Notes: generated by a model from the sequence alone, not told the origin. A DNA stretch of 64,000 bases from JAGVWJ01 sp964588555 (GCA_964588555.1 CAZPPT010000001.1:120441-184440), one strand, 5' to 3'; positions 1 to 8,275 are shown, counted from the first letter of the stretch. Numbers and translations: made by a program.

Positions 1-508
1 GGTGCCCCAAGATATGCAAGTACTGCTCCTGATACGCGCGTATCGGAATTGATGCGAGTTTTTTAATAAGGGGGAATTGGGAATGCGTAACGCGCGTATA
101 AAGCCCGCAGGTTTTGTGGCATTCCCCATCCATGAGGGGAAAATTAGTGCAGAACATGTAGGTGTTCAGGTCGACGACAACAGGTGTTTTCCCCCCGCCT
201 TTTTTGTACCTGCATGCGGCAATCAAAAGTGAAGGGTTATGGACGTGGTATATGTCAAACTCGCCCTCATACTTCTGTAAAAGTTTCGCTATTTCTGCAT
301 CTAACAACGGCGGAGCGCGCTCATCGATACGTTCTTCTATGAGTTTATATCGTTTTTTGCTTCCAATTGAATTCCGATCGGGCTGAAACGTGATGACTGA
401 AACCTTGTGTCCGCGCTCAATGAGCTTTTGTGCGTAGAGGTCAAGGCTGAACATCGAGCCGCCTTCAAGATGGAGGTTAAGGAAATATTCGATAAAGGCA
501 ATTTTCAT
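1..508 (-). CDS. Glycosyltransferase, family 4-like N-terminal domain (partial, runs off left edge)
   Basis: A reading frame opens at an ATG at 508 and stays open to the window edge (169 codons), so the C-terminal half is outside. It begins MKIAFIEYFLNLHLEGG, followed by GSMFSLDLYAQKLIERGHKVSVIT. That is the first beta strand, Gly-rich loop and second strand expected of the acceptor domain of GT-B glycosyltransferases. A Cys-containing stretch (CTNFPLMDGECHKTCG) follows near residue 135. The gene is the last visible member of a minus-strand glycan operon, 9 nt downstream of an NAD-dependent epimerase gene. I infer it transfers a sugar in surface-polysaccharide or glycoprotein assembly; donor and acceptor cannot be read. 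Confidence 0.7.
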   Translation of the reverse strand, partial: MKIAFIEYFLNLHLEGGSMFSLDLYAQKLIERGHKVSVITFQPDRNSIGSKKRYKLIEERIDERAPPLLDAEIAKLLQKYEGEFDIYHVHNPSLLIAACRYKKGGGKTPVVVDLNTYMFCTNFPLMDGECHKTCGLYTRVTHSQFPLIKKLASIPIRAYQEQYLHILGH

Positions 509-517
509 AGGCATACA

Positions 518-1462
518 CTATTTGTGCTTTTCTTCTTTATTAATCCATTCGTGATAGTTATGTAAGCCCATATCAACGGTTGTTTTTGGTTTCCAGCCCA
601 ATAATTCCTGTGCTTTTTTGCTGTTTGCCTCTGTGTGCTCAACATCCCCCTTGACGCTTTCTGTGAAAACGAGCTTTGACCTGCTTTTTGTAATTGCCAG
701 TATTTTTTCCGCCAATTGTTTTACTGAAACCTTGTTGCCACCACCAACATTAAACACATCCGTTTTTTCATAATCAAGCGCACGAACCGTTGCATCAACT
801 GCGTCATCAATATAGGTAATATCACGCGTTTTTGTACCGTCGCCATAAATCTCAAGGTCCTCGCCGTTAAGCGCCTTGTGCATAAACTTGTTAATTGCCA
901 AATCCGGCCGCATCCGCGGACCGTAGACGGTAAAATAGCGAAGCATGACAATTGGAATTCCGTAGAGCTGTGAGAAAACAGTGCAGTAGTACTCGCATGC
1001 CAATTTGCTTGCGCCATATGGCGAGATCGGTTGTGTGGGATGCTTTTCATCAAACGGAAGGTACGAGATTTTACCATACACCGAGCTTGAAGATGCAAAA
1101 ACTATATTTTTAACGTCTTTTTTGCGTGCGAGTTCCAAAATGGTAAGCGTGCCCATGATGTTGACGTCGTTTGTCTTGACCGGGTCATCAACGGATACCC
1201 TGACGCCAGGCTGCGCCGCCTCATGGATGATGGTGACAATGCCCGTAAGGGCGCGTTCGACCGTTTTTGAATCACGGATATCGCCATCGACAAATTTGAA
1301 ATTTTTGTTTGCGAGCGCGTTTTTAATATTTTTTTTCTTTAATTCGGGCGAATAATACGGCTCGAAATTATCTATGCCTGTAACATGATGCCCTTCGTTA
1401 AGCAACCGGTCAACGATCGTGCTTCCGATAAACCCTGCTGCACCGGTGACAAGGATGTTCAT
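518..1462 (-). CDS. NAD-dependent epimerase/dehydratase (UDP-glucose 4-epimerase-like)
   Basis: Extended short-chain dehydrogenase of 314 residues. The Rossmann motif GAAGFIG sits at the N-terminus, a SSSSVYG segment supplies the active-site serine region, and YGASK is the catalytic Tyr-x-x-x-Lys. These are classic for nucleotide-sugar C4 epimerases and related dehydratases. I start it at the ATG at 1462 (MNILVTGAAG) because the five codons before it would overlap the upstream nucleotidyltransferase and precede the first beta strand. It lies 1 nt after that gene and 9 nt before the glycosyltransferase, so the three are probably co-translated. The exact substrate (Glc/Gal, GlcNAc/GalNAc or uronates) cannot be told from motifs. 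Confidence 0.85.
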   Translation of the reverse strand: MNILVTGAAGFIGSTIVDRLLNEGHHVTGIDNFEPYYSPELKKKNIKNALANKNFKFVDGDIRDSKTVERALTGIVTIIHEAAQPGVRVSVDDPVKTNDVNIMGTLTILELARKKDVKNIVFASSSSVYGKISYLPFDEKHPTQPISPYGASKLACEYYCTVFSQLYGIPIVMLRYFTVYGPRMRPDLAINKFMHKALNGEDLEIYGDGTKTRDITYIDDAVDATVRALDYEKTDVFNVGGGNKVSVKQLAEKILAITKSRSKLVFTESVKGDVEHTEANSKKAQELLGWKPKTTVDMGLHNYHEWINKEEKHK

Positions 1463-1463
1463 G

Positions 1464-2195
1464 CTATTTCCCCGCATTCTCCGGAGGAATTATCCCCTCC
1501 ATCATCTTGTTTGCTTTTCGATAGGATTCGAGTGTTCCGATGTCGAGCCAATAGGGCAATGTACATATATAGCCCGCGAGCTCCTTACGCGTAACAAGTG
1601 CGGGAAAGAGCGACTGCTCAACCTTTGTTTTCTTAAGCTCAAGCGCCTCAAGTGCCTTAGGCTCAAGAATGTAGTAACCTGCATTTGCCTTGTTTGATTT
1701 GGCAGTACCATTAGGCGGCTTTTCCACAAATCGTTCTACGAGGTTGCCGTTCATCTCAGCCACGCCAAAACGCGGCACATCCTCCCATGGCACTTCAAAG
1801 AGCGCAACAGTTGCAAGCAGTTTTGACTTCTTATGGAAGTTGCACATGTCCTGGGCATCAAGCTCGGTTATATTGTCCCCATACGCGACAAATACCGTTT
1901 CCTTTATGTTCTTCTCAGTTACTATGGTCTTGAGGTCCCCTGCCGTTTCCCAGCAAAGCGTCCGCACGAGTTCGATCTCGATGCCAAGGTCGACATGGTC
2001 AAAGTATTGCTGTAGTGCATCGCGCATGTGCGAAACACCAATGTAGATTTTCTTTATGTCCTTGCATTTTTTCATGTTTTCAATGACATACTCAATAACC
2101 GGCTTTCCGCCAACTGGAAGTAACGGCTTTGGAATGCCATAGGTAAGCGGCTGTAAGCGCGTTCCCTTTCCTGCTGCCAATATGATGCCGATCAT
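1464..2195 (-). CDS. Sugar-1-phosphate nucleotidyltransferase
   Basis: A 243-residue NTP_transferase protein. The signature GKGTRLQPLT near the start is the nucleotide-binding loop of glucose-1-phosphate thymidylyl/uridylyltransferases. It is followed by PKPLLPVGGKPVIEYVIE, then VAYGDN where the metal-binding Asp is expected, and VEKP. There is no C-terminal hexapeptide or CBS domain, so it is the short, single-domain type. It makes NDP-sugar (UDP- or dTDP-linked) precursors for the adjacent epimerase and UDP-xylose synthase. The start at 2195 (MIGIILAAGKG) removes three extra residues that overlap the toxin gene upstream. Base specificity is not determinable from the sequence. Confidence 0.85.
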   Translation of the reverse strand: MIGIILAAGKGTRLQPLTYGIPKPLLPVGGKPVIEYVIENMKKCKDIKKIYIGVSHMRDALQQYFDHVDLGIEIELVRTLCWETAGDLKTIVTEKNIKETVFVAYGDNITELDAQDMCNFHKKSKLLATVALFEVPWEDVPRFGVAEMNGNLVERFVEKPPNGTAKSNKANAGYYILEPKALEALELKKTKVEQSLFPALVTRKELAGYICTLPYWLDIGTLESYRKANKMMEGIIPPENAGK

Positions 2196-2200
2196 ATAAA

Positions 2201-2467
2201 TCATTTGTAGGTGTTTTCATCCCGCCTAGAAATTTTAAAGATAACGATTGTTTTATCCTTTTCCAAGACAAGATACTGAATGCGGAAAGGCCCAACCCTC
2301 ATCCGATACGCATGTGGCCGACCTTCTAACGGAATTACCCCGTGCGGGTACGGATCCTCGGACAATGTTTGTAGGCGTTCTTTTATTCGTTCCTTGGAAT
2401 CAGGGAATTGTTTTTCGGTAAACTTTTTTGGTTTATTGGCAATGCTAACAGTATATGGCATACGCAT
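2201..2467 (-). CDS. RelE/ParE-family toxin
   Basis: An 88-residue basic protein with the RelE/ParE pattern: ERIKERLQTLSEDPYP, then LEGRPHAYRMRVGPFRIQY and a C-terminal VIFKISRRDENTY. The RxGxxRxxY strand and the final basic strand are the family core; RelE members cleave mRNA on the ribosome, while ParE members poison gyrase. Its ATG overlaps the stop of the preceding small gene by one base (TAATG), the usual antitoxin-toxin coupling. It sits inside the glycan operon between UDP-xylose synthase and the nucleotidyltransferase, with no promoter of its own visible. Which subfamily it belongs to is unresolved. Confidence 0.8.
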   Translation of the reverse strand: MRMPYTVSIANKPKKFTEKQFPDSKERIKERLQTLSEDPYPHGVIPLEGRPHAYRMRVGPFRIQYLVLEKDKTIVIFKISRRDENTYK

Positions 2468-2640
2468 TACCAGTCGGAAAGCTTGGTAGTTTTTCCTTCC
2501 TTGTGCTCTTTCAAGGCAGCATCGTAATCAGCAATATCCCCTTCGCTCATTCGTTCAACTAACAATGCACTGATAAAGGAAAGCTGCTTTTTAATCTCTT
2601 CAACATCTTTATGGATTTCTTCAAGCGTAGCATTGTGCAT
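2467..2640 (-). CDS. RelB-like antitoxin
   Basis: A small 57-residue acidic protein starting MHNATLEEIHKDVEEIKKQ. The N-terminal half is an amphipathic helix and the tail reads YDAALKEHKEGKTTKLSDW. That tail resembles archaeal antitoxins whose C-terminus wraps the RelE toxin. The stop overlaps the toxin ATG by one base. The start at 2640 is preferred over the ATG three codons upstream because it begins at the conserved helix. A second, truncated copy of the same tail (DYDQAMKEYRTGKMVKLSDW) occurs at 16174-16284. No obvious DNA-binding domain is present, so how the pair is regulated is unclear. Confidence 0.7.
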   Translation of the reverse strand: MHNATLEEIHKDVEEIKKQLSFISALLVERMSEGDIADYDAALKEHKEGKTTKLSDW

Positions 2641-2680
2641 AGTTACCACATACCATTTAAGACATCCGCTTATTTTAATC

Positions 2681-3598
2681 CTATCGACCTGTATCTAGAA
2701 ACCAATTAATCGTTCTTTCAAGCCCGTCTTCAAGCTTGATTTTTGGCTCCCACCCGGTCGCTTTTTTGATCTTGGAGATGTCCGGCTTTCGCTTTACCGG
2801 GTCGTCCTGCGGGAGCGGCTTAAACACAATTTCAGATTTACTTTTGGCAAGCGATTTGGTAAGCTCCGCCAGTTCAAGAAGCGTTGTTTCGTGTGGGTTA
2901 CCAATGTTAAAAATGTCAAACGAAATGTCAGAAAATGCAAGTTTGAGAAGGCCATCGAGGAGGTCGTCGATATAACAAAAACTACGCGTGTGTTTTCCAT
3001 TTCCGTATACGGTAATGGGTTTGTTTGCAAGGGCTTGCGTAATGAAATTTGGGATCACCCTCCCATCATTCTTGCGTATCCGTGGGCCGTATGTATTGAA
3101 AATGCGTGCAAGGACTATCGGAAGCCCGTATTTTTTATGATAGTTTACGCAAAGGGATTCTGCAAAGCGCTTGCCTTCATCGTAACAGGAACGTATCCCC
3201 ACCGGATTTACGTTGCCCCAATAGCGTTCAGTCTGCGGATGCACTTCTGGATCGCCATACACTTCGGAAGTTGAGGCATGCAAAACGCGCATGGTATGCT
3301 TTCGCGCGTTTTCAAGAACATTTTTTACCCCAAATGCGTTTGTCTCAAGCGTTTCAATGGGGTAGCTCTGATAGTCTACGGGGCTTGCGGGGCATGCAAA
3401 GTCAAGCGTAAGGTCTGCCTTTATATCAAACGGCTTTCGGATGTCATGCTCAATAAACTCAACGTCAAGTCCATCGATATTCTTATGCGTTCCGCTGATT
3501 AAACTGTCAAGGACAATGACCTGGTGACCACCTGCAAGCAGCCTTTCAGAGAGATGGCTTCCAATAAAACCTGCACCGCCAGTAATGAGGATTTTCAT
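2681..3598 (-). CDS. uxs: UDP-glucuronate decarboxylase / UDP-xylose synthase
   Basis: A 305-residue extended SDR enzyme expected to convert UDP-glucuronate to UDP-xylose with tightly held NAD. Diagnostic segments are GGAGFIGSHL (Rossmann), CPASPVDYQSYPIETLETN, ASTSEVYGDPEVHPQ, YWGNVNPVGIRSCYDEGKR (catalytic Tyr and Lys in YDEGK) and ARIFNTYGPR. Together these are the UXS signature and set it apart from simple epimerases. It is full length for the family. The ATG at 3598 overlaps the stop of the upstream PIN-domain pseudogene by 4 nt (ATGA), so it is co-transcribed with that toxin-antitoxin module. The product suggests a pentose in the surface glycan. Confidence 0.93.
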   Translation of the reverse strand: MKILITGGAGFIGSHLSERLLAGGHQVIVLDSLISGTHKNIDGLDVEFIEHDIRKPFDIKADLTLDFACPASPVDYQSYPIETLETNAFGVKNVLENARKHTMRVLHASTSEVYGDPEVHPQTERYWGNVNPVGIRSCYDEGKRFAESLCVNYHKKYGLPIVLARIFNTYGPRIRKNDGRVIPNFITQALANKPITVYGNGKHTRSFCYIDDLLDGLLKLAFSDISFDIFNIGNPHETTLLELAELTKSLAKSKSEIVFKPLPQDDPVKRKPDISKIKKATGWEPKIKLEDGLERTINWFLDTGR

Positions 3599-4016
3599 AA
3601 CGTATTACCTGCCATCATTTTTATTAAATCTGATGTTGAGATAACTTTTATAGTACGTTGCCCTTTTAATAAATCCGGGTCAGTTGACCAAATACTCATA
3701 TTAAGTTTTAGAGCCAGCGCAACAAAAGGCCAATCACTTTCATCCTGCTTACAAATTTCTCTTGCTTCATTTTCATTTTGTCTATAAGCTTCAAGCGGAA
3801 TAATATCGATTTGTTTAATTACAAGTGTTAATGATTCGCTAAACTGTTCTTCTGTAAAGTGCGCATATTCCTTGAACTTTTCTTTATTTTTCATTATTTC
3901 ATATTCAACTCGTTCAGGAGAATGTAGCTTTAGGTACGGACTAAACAATATATTTCTGTGCTTCCTGCCTTAAGAAGCGCTGCAACAACGACACTTGTAT
4001 CGACCACTAAGTCCAT
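3595..4016 (-). pseudogene. VapC-like PIN-domain toxin, frameshifted
   Basis: The N-terminus in one frame (ATG at 4016) reads MDLVVDTSVVVAALLKAGST, the first PIN strand with the catalytic Asp, and runs into a stop about eight codons later. The remainder continues from 3948 in another frame: LFSPYLKLHSPERVEYEI, then ESDWPFVALALKL and IWSTDPDLLKG, which carry the later PIN acidic residues. The junction is an ATATAT run at about 3949-3953; removing two bases would restore STE-ILFSP in frame. Lesion or assembly error cannot be distinguished here. A VapB-like gene lies 25 nt upstream and the stop overlaps the UDP-xylose synthase ATG. As written, no full-length nuclease can be made. Confidence 0.75.
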
Positions 4017-4041
4017 ACTATGACCTATTTTGTTCGTTGTG

Positions 4042-4251
4042 CTACTCTGCCATTCCTTTCTTTATCATTCTTGCAAGCTCAAGCACATCCTTGTCACTTG
4101 CCTTACTTGCACTTGTTAGTTTATTAAGTAGGTCAAGCTCGCGAGCCTTCTGCCACCATGCCTGGCGTGCGACTTCGCTCCAGTTTATTTCTGGATGATT
4201 ATCAAGCAATTTTTTGAGTTCTTCAGGTACTGCGATTGTTACATTTACCAT
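4042..4251 (-). CDS. VapB-like antitoxin (ribbon-helix-helix type)
   Basis: A 69-residue protein from the ATG at 4251: MVNVTIAVPEELKKLLDNHP, then INWSEVARQAWWQKARELD. The short strand followed by two helices is the RHH DNA-binding fold of CopG/VapB antitoxins, with a C-terminal toxin-wrapping tail. Sixteen extra codons upstream are open but lie between promoter elements, so the later ATG is favoured. A TATA box (TTTATAAAT on the minus strand, about 4281-4291) and a 16-bp perfect palindrome at 4260-4275 lie immediately upstream, typical of an autoregulated module. It precedes the frameshifted PIN toxin. Confidence 0.8.
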   Translation of the reverse strand: MVNVTIAVPEELKKLLDNHPEINWSEVARQAWWQKARELDLLNKLTSASKASDKDVLELARMIKKGMAE

Positions 4252-4259
4252 AGTAATCA

Positions 4260-4275
4260 CATACATGTATGTGCA
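4260..4275. promoter_or_regulatory. 16-bp perfect palindrome upstream of vapB-like gene
   Basis: CACATACATGTATGTG is an exact inverted repeat. It lies between the TATA box (about 4281-4291, minus strand) and the antitoxin ATG at 4251. Placement and symmetry fit an operator bound by the RHH antitoxin that the gene encodes. This is an inference from position; no binding data are visible. Confidence 0.55.
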
Positions 4276-4336
4276 ATAAGGATTTATAAATATTATCACG
4301 AATACAGAATAATAAAAATAAGATTCAAATAAGCAC

Positions 4337-4343
4337 TTATAAA
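4337..4343 (+). promoter_or_regulatory. TATA box of the capsule-type glycosyltransferase gene
   Basis: TTATAAA lies about 35 nt upstream of the ATG at 4375. With archaeal spacing the transcript would start near 4366, giving a leader of under 10 nt. Confidence 0.5.
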
Positions 4344-4374
4344 CTATTACTTCATAAAAGAATTATTGATATTC

Positions 4375-5862
4375 ATGAAAATCATGTTTTTCTTTAACTG
4401 GGAGTTCTCGAACTTCTGCCATGCCCTTGCAAAATTTGTAAAGAACAAATACGAGGATGCCTCGTTTTGCGGCGTAGTGGTGCAGAAGAAGGATTTGCCG
4501 GCACTACAGAATCAAAAGGATGTCGACTATGAGCTCGTCGTGCTTCGCGACATATTTAACAAGTATAAAGAAGAAAAGGTTGATGACGAATTCTTAAAAA
4601 AGCTCGAAAAAGAATATGGAAACCCATATCTACTTGAAATGGTTTATTCAGATCGGGAGATCGTGCCGCCCTTTGCAAGCAACAGCTATAGCCATGATGA
4701 CGTAAAGAAGATGATCCAGGTGCTTTTCAAGGGCTTTGAGGAGTTTATCGACAGGACAAAACCGGATTACTTCATGTTTGACTGCATTGCGTCTTTACCG
4801 TCATTTGTACTCTACGCAGTTGCAAAGAAAAAAGGAGTAAAACCGATCGGATTTACCTATTCGCGAGTTGAGGATCGCTGCTATTTTGTATCAAATCCCT
4901 ATGATAATCCAGAAGCAGTCATTGAGGCATTTGAGAAAATAAGAAAAACAGGCAAACGGCCAAAGGAAGCACACGAACAGGCACTTGACTTTCTGAAGCG
5001 GTTCAGGACTGCCGACCTCAAGCCAAAGTATATCCAGAACCTGCCGATTTCTGAGAAAAAGGTGTTTTCAGCGCGGCATTATTTTCTTAGGTTCTTTGAG
5101 TACTGGTGGCAATACTATTTAGAGGATCAGGCAAGCGAATATAATTTACGCGGTAAAACGCCATTCAACAGGACGCTTGAAAAGATCACCCAGGTGGGAA
5201 GGAAAATGAGGTACAAGGATTTCTTTGAAAGGCCCGATTATAATGAGGAATTCGTCTATTATCCATTGCACCTTGACCCTGAGCTTGCAACCATGGTGCA
5301 GGGGCCCCCGTATGTGGACCAGCTTAACCTTATTCGCTTGATTGCCAGGTCAATCCCAATCACATGCAGACTATACGTAAAGGAACATCCGCTTATGTAT
5401 AAACGGGGCTGGCGCGCAACGGGATTCTATAAGGAGCTCAAGAGGATCCCAAATGTAAAGCTGATCGACCCCACCGTCAGTTCACGGGACATAATAAAAA
5501 ACGCAAAACTCGTCTTCTCGATTACCGGTACGGTCGGCTTTGAGACAATACTCCACAAAAAACCAGTACTCGTATTTGGGGACTGTGTCTATTCGCCGCT
5601 CTCTTTTATTGGCAAAAATGTTAACCCGATGCAACTGCCACAAACAATACAGTCGCTCATTGCACAGTATAAGCATGATGAAGAGGAACTGGTTGATTTC
5701 CTTACTGCAATTTATGAGAAAAGCATCGGTGTTGACCTTTCGCTTCTTTTTGGATACGTCTATCCGGACATTACTGCTGACCAAATTGCAAAGCTTGATG
5801 ATTTTAAGCGGCTTGCAAGCTACATCTGTAGTGAGATATTTGATGCAGATGGCCGTGCCTGA
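4375..5862 (+). CDS. Capsule-polysaccharide-synthesis-type glycosyltransferase
   Basis: A 495-residue cytosolic protein starting MKIMFFFNWEFSNFCHALAK. The C-terminal half carries the GT-B-like pattern of capsule/Kdo-transferase and epimerase-fold proteins: VYYPLHLDPELATMVQGPP, RLYVKEHPLMYKRGW, then PNVKLIDPTVSSRDIIKNAK and VFSITGTVGFETILHKKPVL. The KEHP and TGTVGFE segments are the nucleotide-sugar-binding features of the Capsule_synth family. I place the start at the ATG at 4375, three codons inside the longest frame, because that frame begins with TTG. It is divergent from the vapB module and its 3' end overlaps the convergent formyltransferase by 43 nt. The transferred sugar is unknown; a Kdo- or nonulosonate-like donor would fit the locus. 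Confidence 0.75.
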   Translation: MKIMFFFNWEFSNFCHALAKFVKNKYEDASFCGVVVQKKDLPALQNQKDVDYELVVLRDIFNKYKEEKVDDEFLKKLEKEYGNPYLLEMVYSDREIVPPFASNSYSHDDVKKMIQVLFKGFEEFIDRTKPDYFMFDCIASLPSFVLYAVAKKKGVKPIGFTYSRVEDRCYFVSNPYDNPEAVIEAFEKIRKTGKRPKEAHEQALDFLKRFRTADLKPKYIQNLPISEKKVFSARHYFLRFFEYWWQYYLEDQASEYNLRGKTPFNRTLEKITQVGRKMRYKDFFERPDYNEEFVYYPLHLDPELATMVQGPPYVDQLNLIRLIARSIPITCRLYVKEHPLMYKRGWRATGFYKELKRIPNVKLIDPTVSSRDIIKNAKLVFSITGTVGFETILHKKPVLVFGDCVYSPLSFIGKNVNPMQLPQTIQSLIAQYKHDEEELVDFLTAIYEKSIGVDLSLLFGYVYPDITADQIAKLDDFKRLASYICSEIFDADGRA

Positions 5863-6886
5863 GTCTTGAGCCCTTGTGGCGTATAAATAATCCTTGATTC
5901 ACGCGCTTTCTCCAGATGATCGCGCGGGGTGTAAAAACGGTCCCCGACCTGTATGAAACGCCGTACATCAGTGCCCCCGTCATCAGTTACGCTCGTAAGT
6001 ATGATGCTTCCGCCCTGCGTCGCAACAAACAATGCGCCCTCATGTATTCGATACACGATCCCTATTTGGAACGGGTGGAACGTCCCGTCCTTTGTTGTGG
6101 ATGAGCACTTCTTTACCCGCACGCACATGTCATTGACAAAGGTTATTGCCCCTGAGTACGGATCGTCAAACGCATCAATGAACCGCTCGATGTGCATGGT
6201 GTCCCACTCCCAATTAACATACGCCTGGGAATCGGTATGCAACGTGGCCAGTACGTGCTTTTGGACTCGTCCTGTGAAACAAGTTCGAATTCCGTACCCA
6301 TTGCAAGCTCATCAAAGAACTCACCAAGAAACGTTGCGTCAATGGTAAGGGCGTACTCATAAAATTCCTTTGGCAATTTGTACTCCTTTGGGAACGTATA
6401 GATTTTTTGCTTTATGATGTCCCCGGCATCAATTCCAGGGGTAACAAGGTGAAGCGTGTGCCCGCCCTGCCGCTCACCCGCAAGTATCCTCCAGGAGTAA
6501 CCGCCGCCACCCCGATACTGGGGGAGGTTGCTTCGGTGGAGATTGACTAATTTTCCGTTAAAACGGTCGATAAACTCCTTCCTGAATATCCAGGCTGCGG
6601 CAAGCGAAAGCCCGCAGGTGGTGCTAGTTATGAGCGAGATGACGTGCCCGTCAGTATTGACATTGTCCGATACGTAAAAGGGGATGTTCTTCTGGCTTAG
6701 GAGCTCGCCAAGCGAGATGTCGTTTGGATTATTTAGTACTTGCTCACGCGCATGGCGCGCGCTTGTAACAACCGTTACGCGGTATCCGCGCCGTATAAGC
6801 TCACGTGCAGCATGTGCGACGACCTCCCCGCCGCCAAGGATCATGAAATGATCTATTTTTCCGAAATTAACCAAACTGACCACCAC
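5820..6886 (-). pseudogene. Sugar N-formyltransferase, Fmt-like, split by a single-base frameshift
   Basis: The N-terminal frame (from GTG at 6886; TTG at 6874 is an alternative start) reads FMILGGGEVVAHAARELI, LVNLHRSNLPQYRGGGGYSW and VTPGIDAGDI. These give the Asn-His-Asp catalytic set of 10-formyl-THF-dependent formyltransferases. At about 6241-6242 the frame shifts: the first frame ends in low-quality sequence, while the other continues LHTDSQAYVNWEWDTMHIE and RFIDAFDDPYSGAITF, the C-terminal domain of sugar formyltransferases. One extra T would restore a protein of about 355 residues. Whether the gene is broken in the cell or mis-sequenced is open. It follows the GNAT gene in the amidination operon and likely acted on an amino sugar, not Met-tRNA. 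Confidence 0.75.
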
Positions 6887-6921
6887 AGAACATGAAGTTA
6901 GATGAAAAAAGGTATAAAATA

Positions 6922-7452
6922 CTACTGCTTTTTGATACTCATAACAAGATCGGTACGGGTTATGCCGCCTTCTGTAACTTTTTTTGTTTTTCGCACCATA
7001 AAGCCGCTCTTAAGGTACGCGATAATTGCGGGCACATTTTCCGCCTGCACGCCAAGCTCAACCTCATTCATTCCAAGCTCGTCAAAACAAAATTGAGTTA
7101 TGCGTTTTAACACTTCAGGTGCGATTCCTTTTCCCTGCCAGTTTGTATCCCCAATCATGATGCCTACGATTGCATGCTTTTTTTTCCAGTTGATTGGCTC
7201 AAGCTTTACATTTCCGATATGGAGATTAGTTTCGTTTAGGAAAATACCGTAGAAAAAACAGTTTGGATCTTCAATGCGTTTTTTGACATAATCCTGGAGC
7301 TCAGCAATTGTTGATTTTTTTGTGGCAAGGTACTGGGTAACAGTCACGTTGTTAAGCCACGAGCAGTAGCGTTCAGTTACATCGTCGGGAGTAAGGAGCC
7401 GTAAGTAGGTGCGCTCGCTTTGCAGTTTTTGGGAAAAATCTTTTGTGTTCAC
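6922..7452 (-). CDS. GNAT-family N-acetyltransferase (RimJ/RimL type)
   Basis: A 176-residue acetyltransferase with ERTYLRLLTPDDVTERYCSW at the N-terminus, an IGNVKLEPI strand and the acetyl-CoA loop region GDTNWQGKGIAPEVLKRI (Q/RxxGxG/A pattern). It ends with NVPAIIAYLKSGF, the typical final helix and strand. Members embedded in sugar loci (for example PseH) acetylate the C4 amine of nucleotide-linked diamino sugars, whereas chromosomal RimJ/L act on ribosomal proteins. The neighbours (HisF-like, HisH-like, amidotransferase, formyltransferase) point to the sugar role. Substrate assignment is inference. Confidence 0.82.
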   Translation of the reverse strand: MNTKDFSQKLQSERTYLRLLTPDDVTERYCSWLNNVTVTQYLATKKSTIAELQDYVKKRIEDPNCFFYGIFLNETNLHIGNVKLEPINWKKKHAIVGIMIGDTNWQGKGIAPEVLKRITQFCFDELGMNEVELGVQAENVPAIIAYLKSGFMVRKTKKVTEGGITRTDLVMSIKKQ

Positions 7453-7492
7453 AGAAACACCTTATAAGGTATAACCGATGTTTATTAAAAAA

Positions 7493-8266
7493 TCACCAGT
7501 TCGGCCTCACATTAATGCCGGCATCATGCAAATACGCACGCGCCTTAATGGTACTCTGGTCAGTAAAGTGGAACATGCTTGATAATGCAACTGCTGAAGC
7601 ATGGCCTTTTTGTATTCCTTCCAAGAGATGTTCCAATGTACCGACTCCGCCGTTTGCAATAACTGGAATCTTGAGCGCGTCCGCGATCGTTTTAGTTAAT
7701 TCAATATCATAACCAGTTCGAGTTCCCTCGCGATCAATTGAAGTAAGTAAGATTTCGCCCGCACCAAGTTCCTGGGCTTCTTGTGCCCATTCAAGCGGAT
7801 CACGGCCGGTTTCTTTTTTACCGCTGCGGGTAAATACTTCATATCCATCGTTCTTTTTCCGTACGTCAATTGAGACAACGACGCATTGCGAACCAAACTG
7901 TTCTGCTGCCTCCCTGATAAGTGCGGGACGCTCAATAGCCGTCGTATTAAGCGCAATCTTATCTGCGCCAACTTCAAGGAATTTTCGTATCTGTTCAACG
8001 CTCTTTATCCCGCCGCCAACAGTAAACGGCATAAAGCACTGTTCTGCCACCTGCGCAGCAATATCGTATGAGATAGTTCTTTCTTGGGACGTTGCCTCAA
8101 TATCCAAAAATACAAGTTCGTCTGCCTTTTGTGAGTCATACACGCGCGCAGCAGTCACCGGGTTTCCCGTATCGCGAAAATGAGTAAACTGCACGCCCTT
8201 TACGCAGCGATTATTCTGAAGTAAAAGTACCGGGATAATCCTTACCTTAAGTGATGAGGCTTGCAT
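7493..8266 (-). CDS. HisF-like cyclase subunit of a glycan amidination system
   Basis: A 257-residue TIM barrel close to imidazole-glycerol-phosphate synthase subunit HisF: KVRIIPVLLLQNNRCVKGV, DELVFLDIEAT, FTVGGGIKSVEQI, VVVSIDVRKK, GAGEILLTSIDREGT and IPVIANGGVG. In true HisF the first strand contains a catalytic Asp; here the equivalent position reads PVLLLQNN, so the histidine cyclase reaction is doubtful. No other his genes are nearby. The gene follows a HisH glutaminase and a PP-loop amidotransferase, the arrangement of the WbpG-HisH2-HisF2 set that makes acetamidino sugars in bacterial O-antigens. I infer it channels ammonia to the amidotransferase reaction. Confidence 0.85.
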   Translation of the reverse strand: MQASSLKVRIIPVLLLQNNRCVKGVQFTHFRDTGNPVTAARVYDSQKADELVFLDIEATSQERTISYDIAAQVAEQCFMPFTVGGGIKSVEQIRKFLEVGADKIALNTTAIERPALIREAAEQFGSQCVVVSIDVRKKNDGYEVFTRSGKKETGRDPLEWAQEAQELGAGEILLTSIDREGTRTGYDIELTKTIADALKIPVIANGGVGTLEHLLEGIQKGHASAVALSSMFHFTDQSTIKARAYLHDAGINVRPNW

Positions 8267-8275
8267 AGTAAAACC

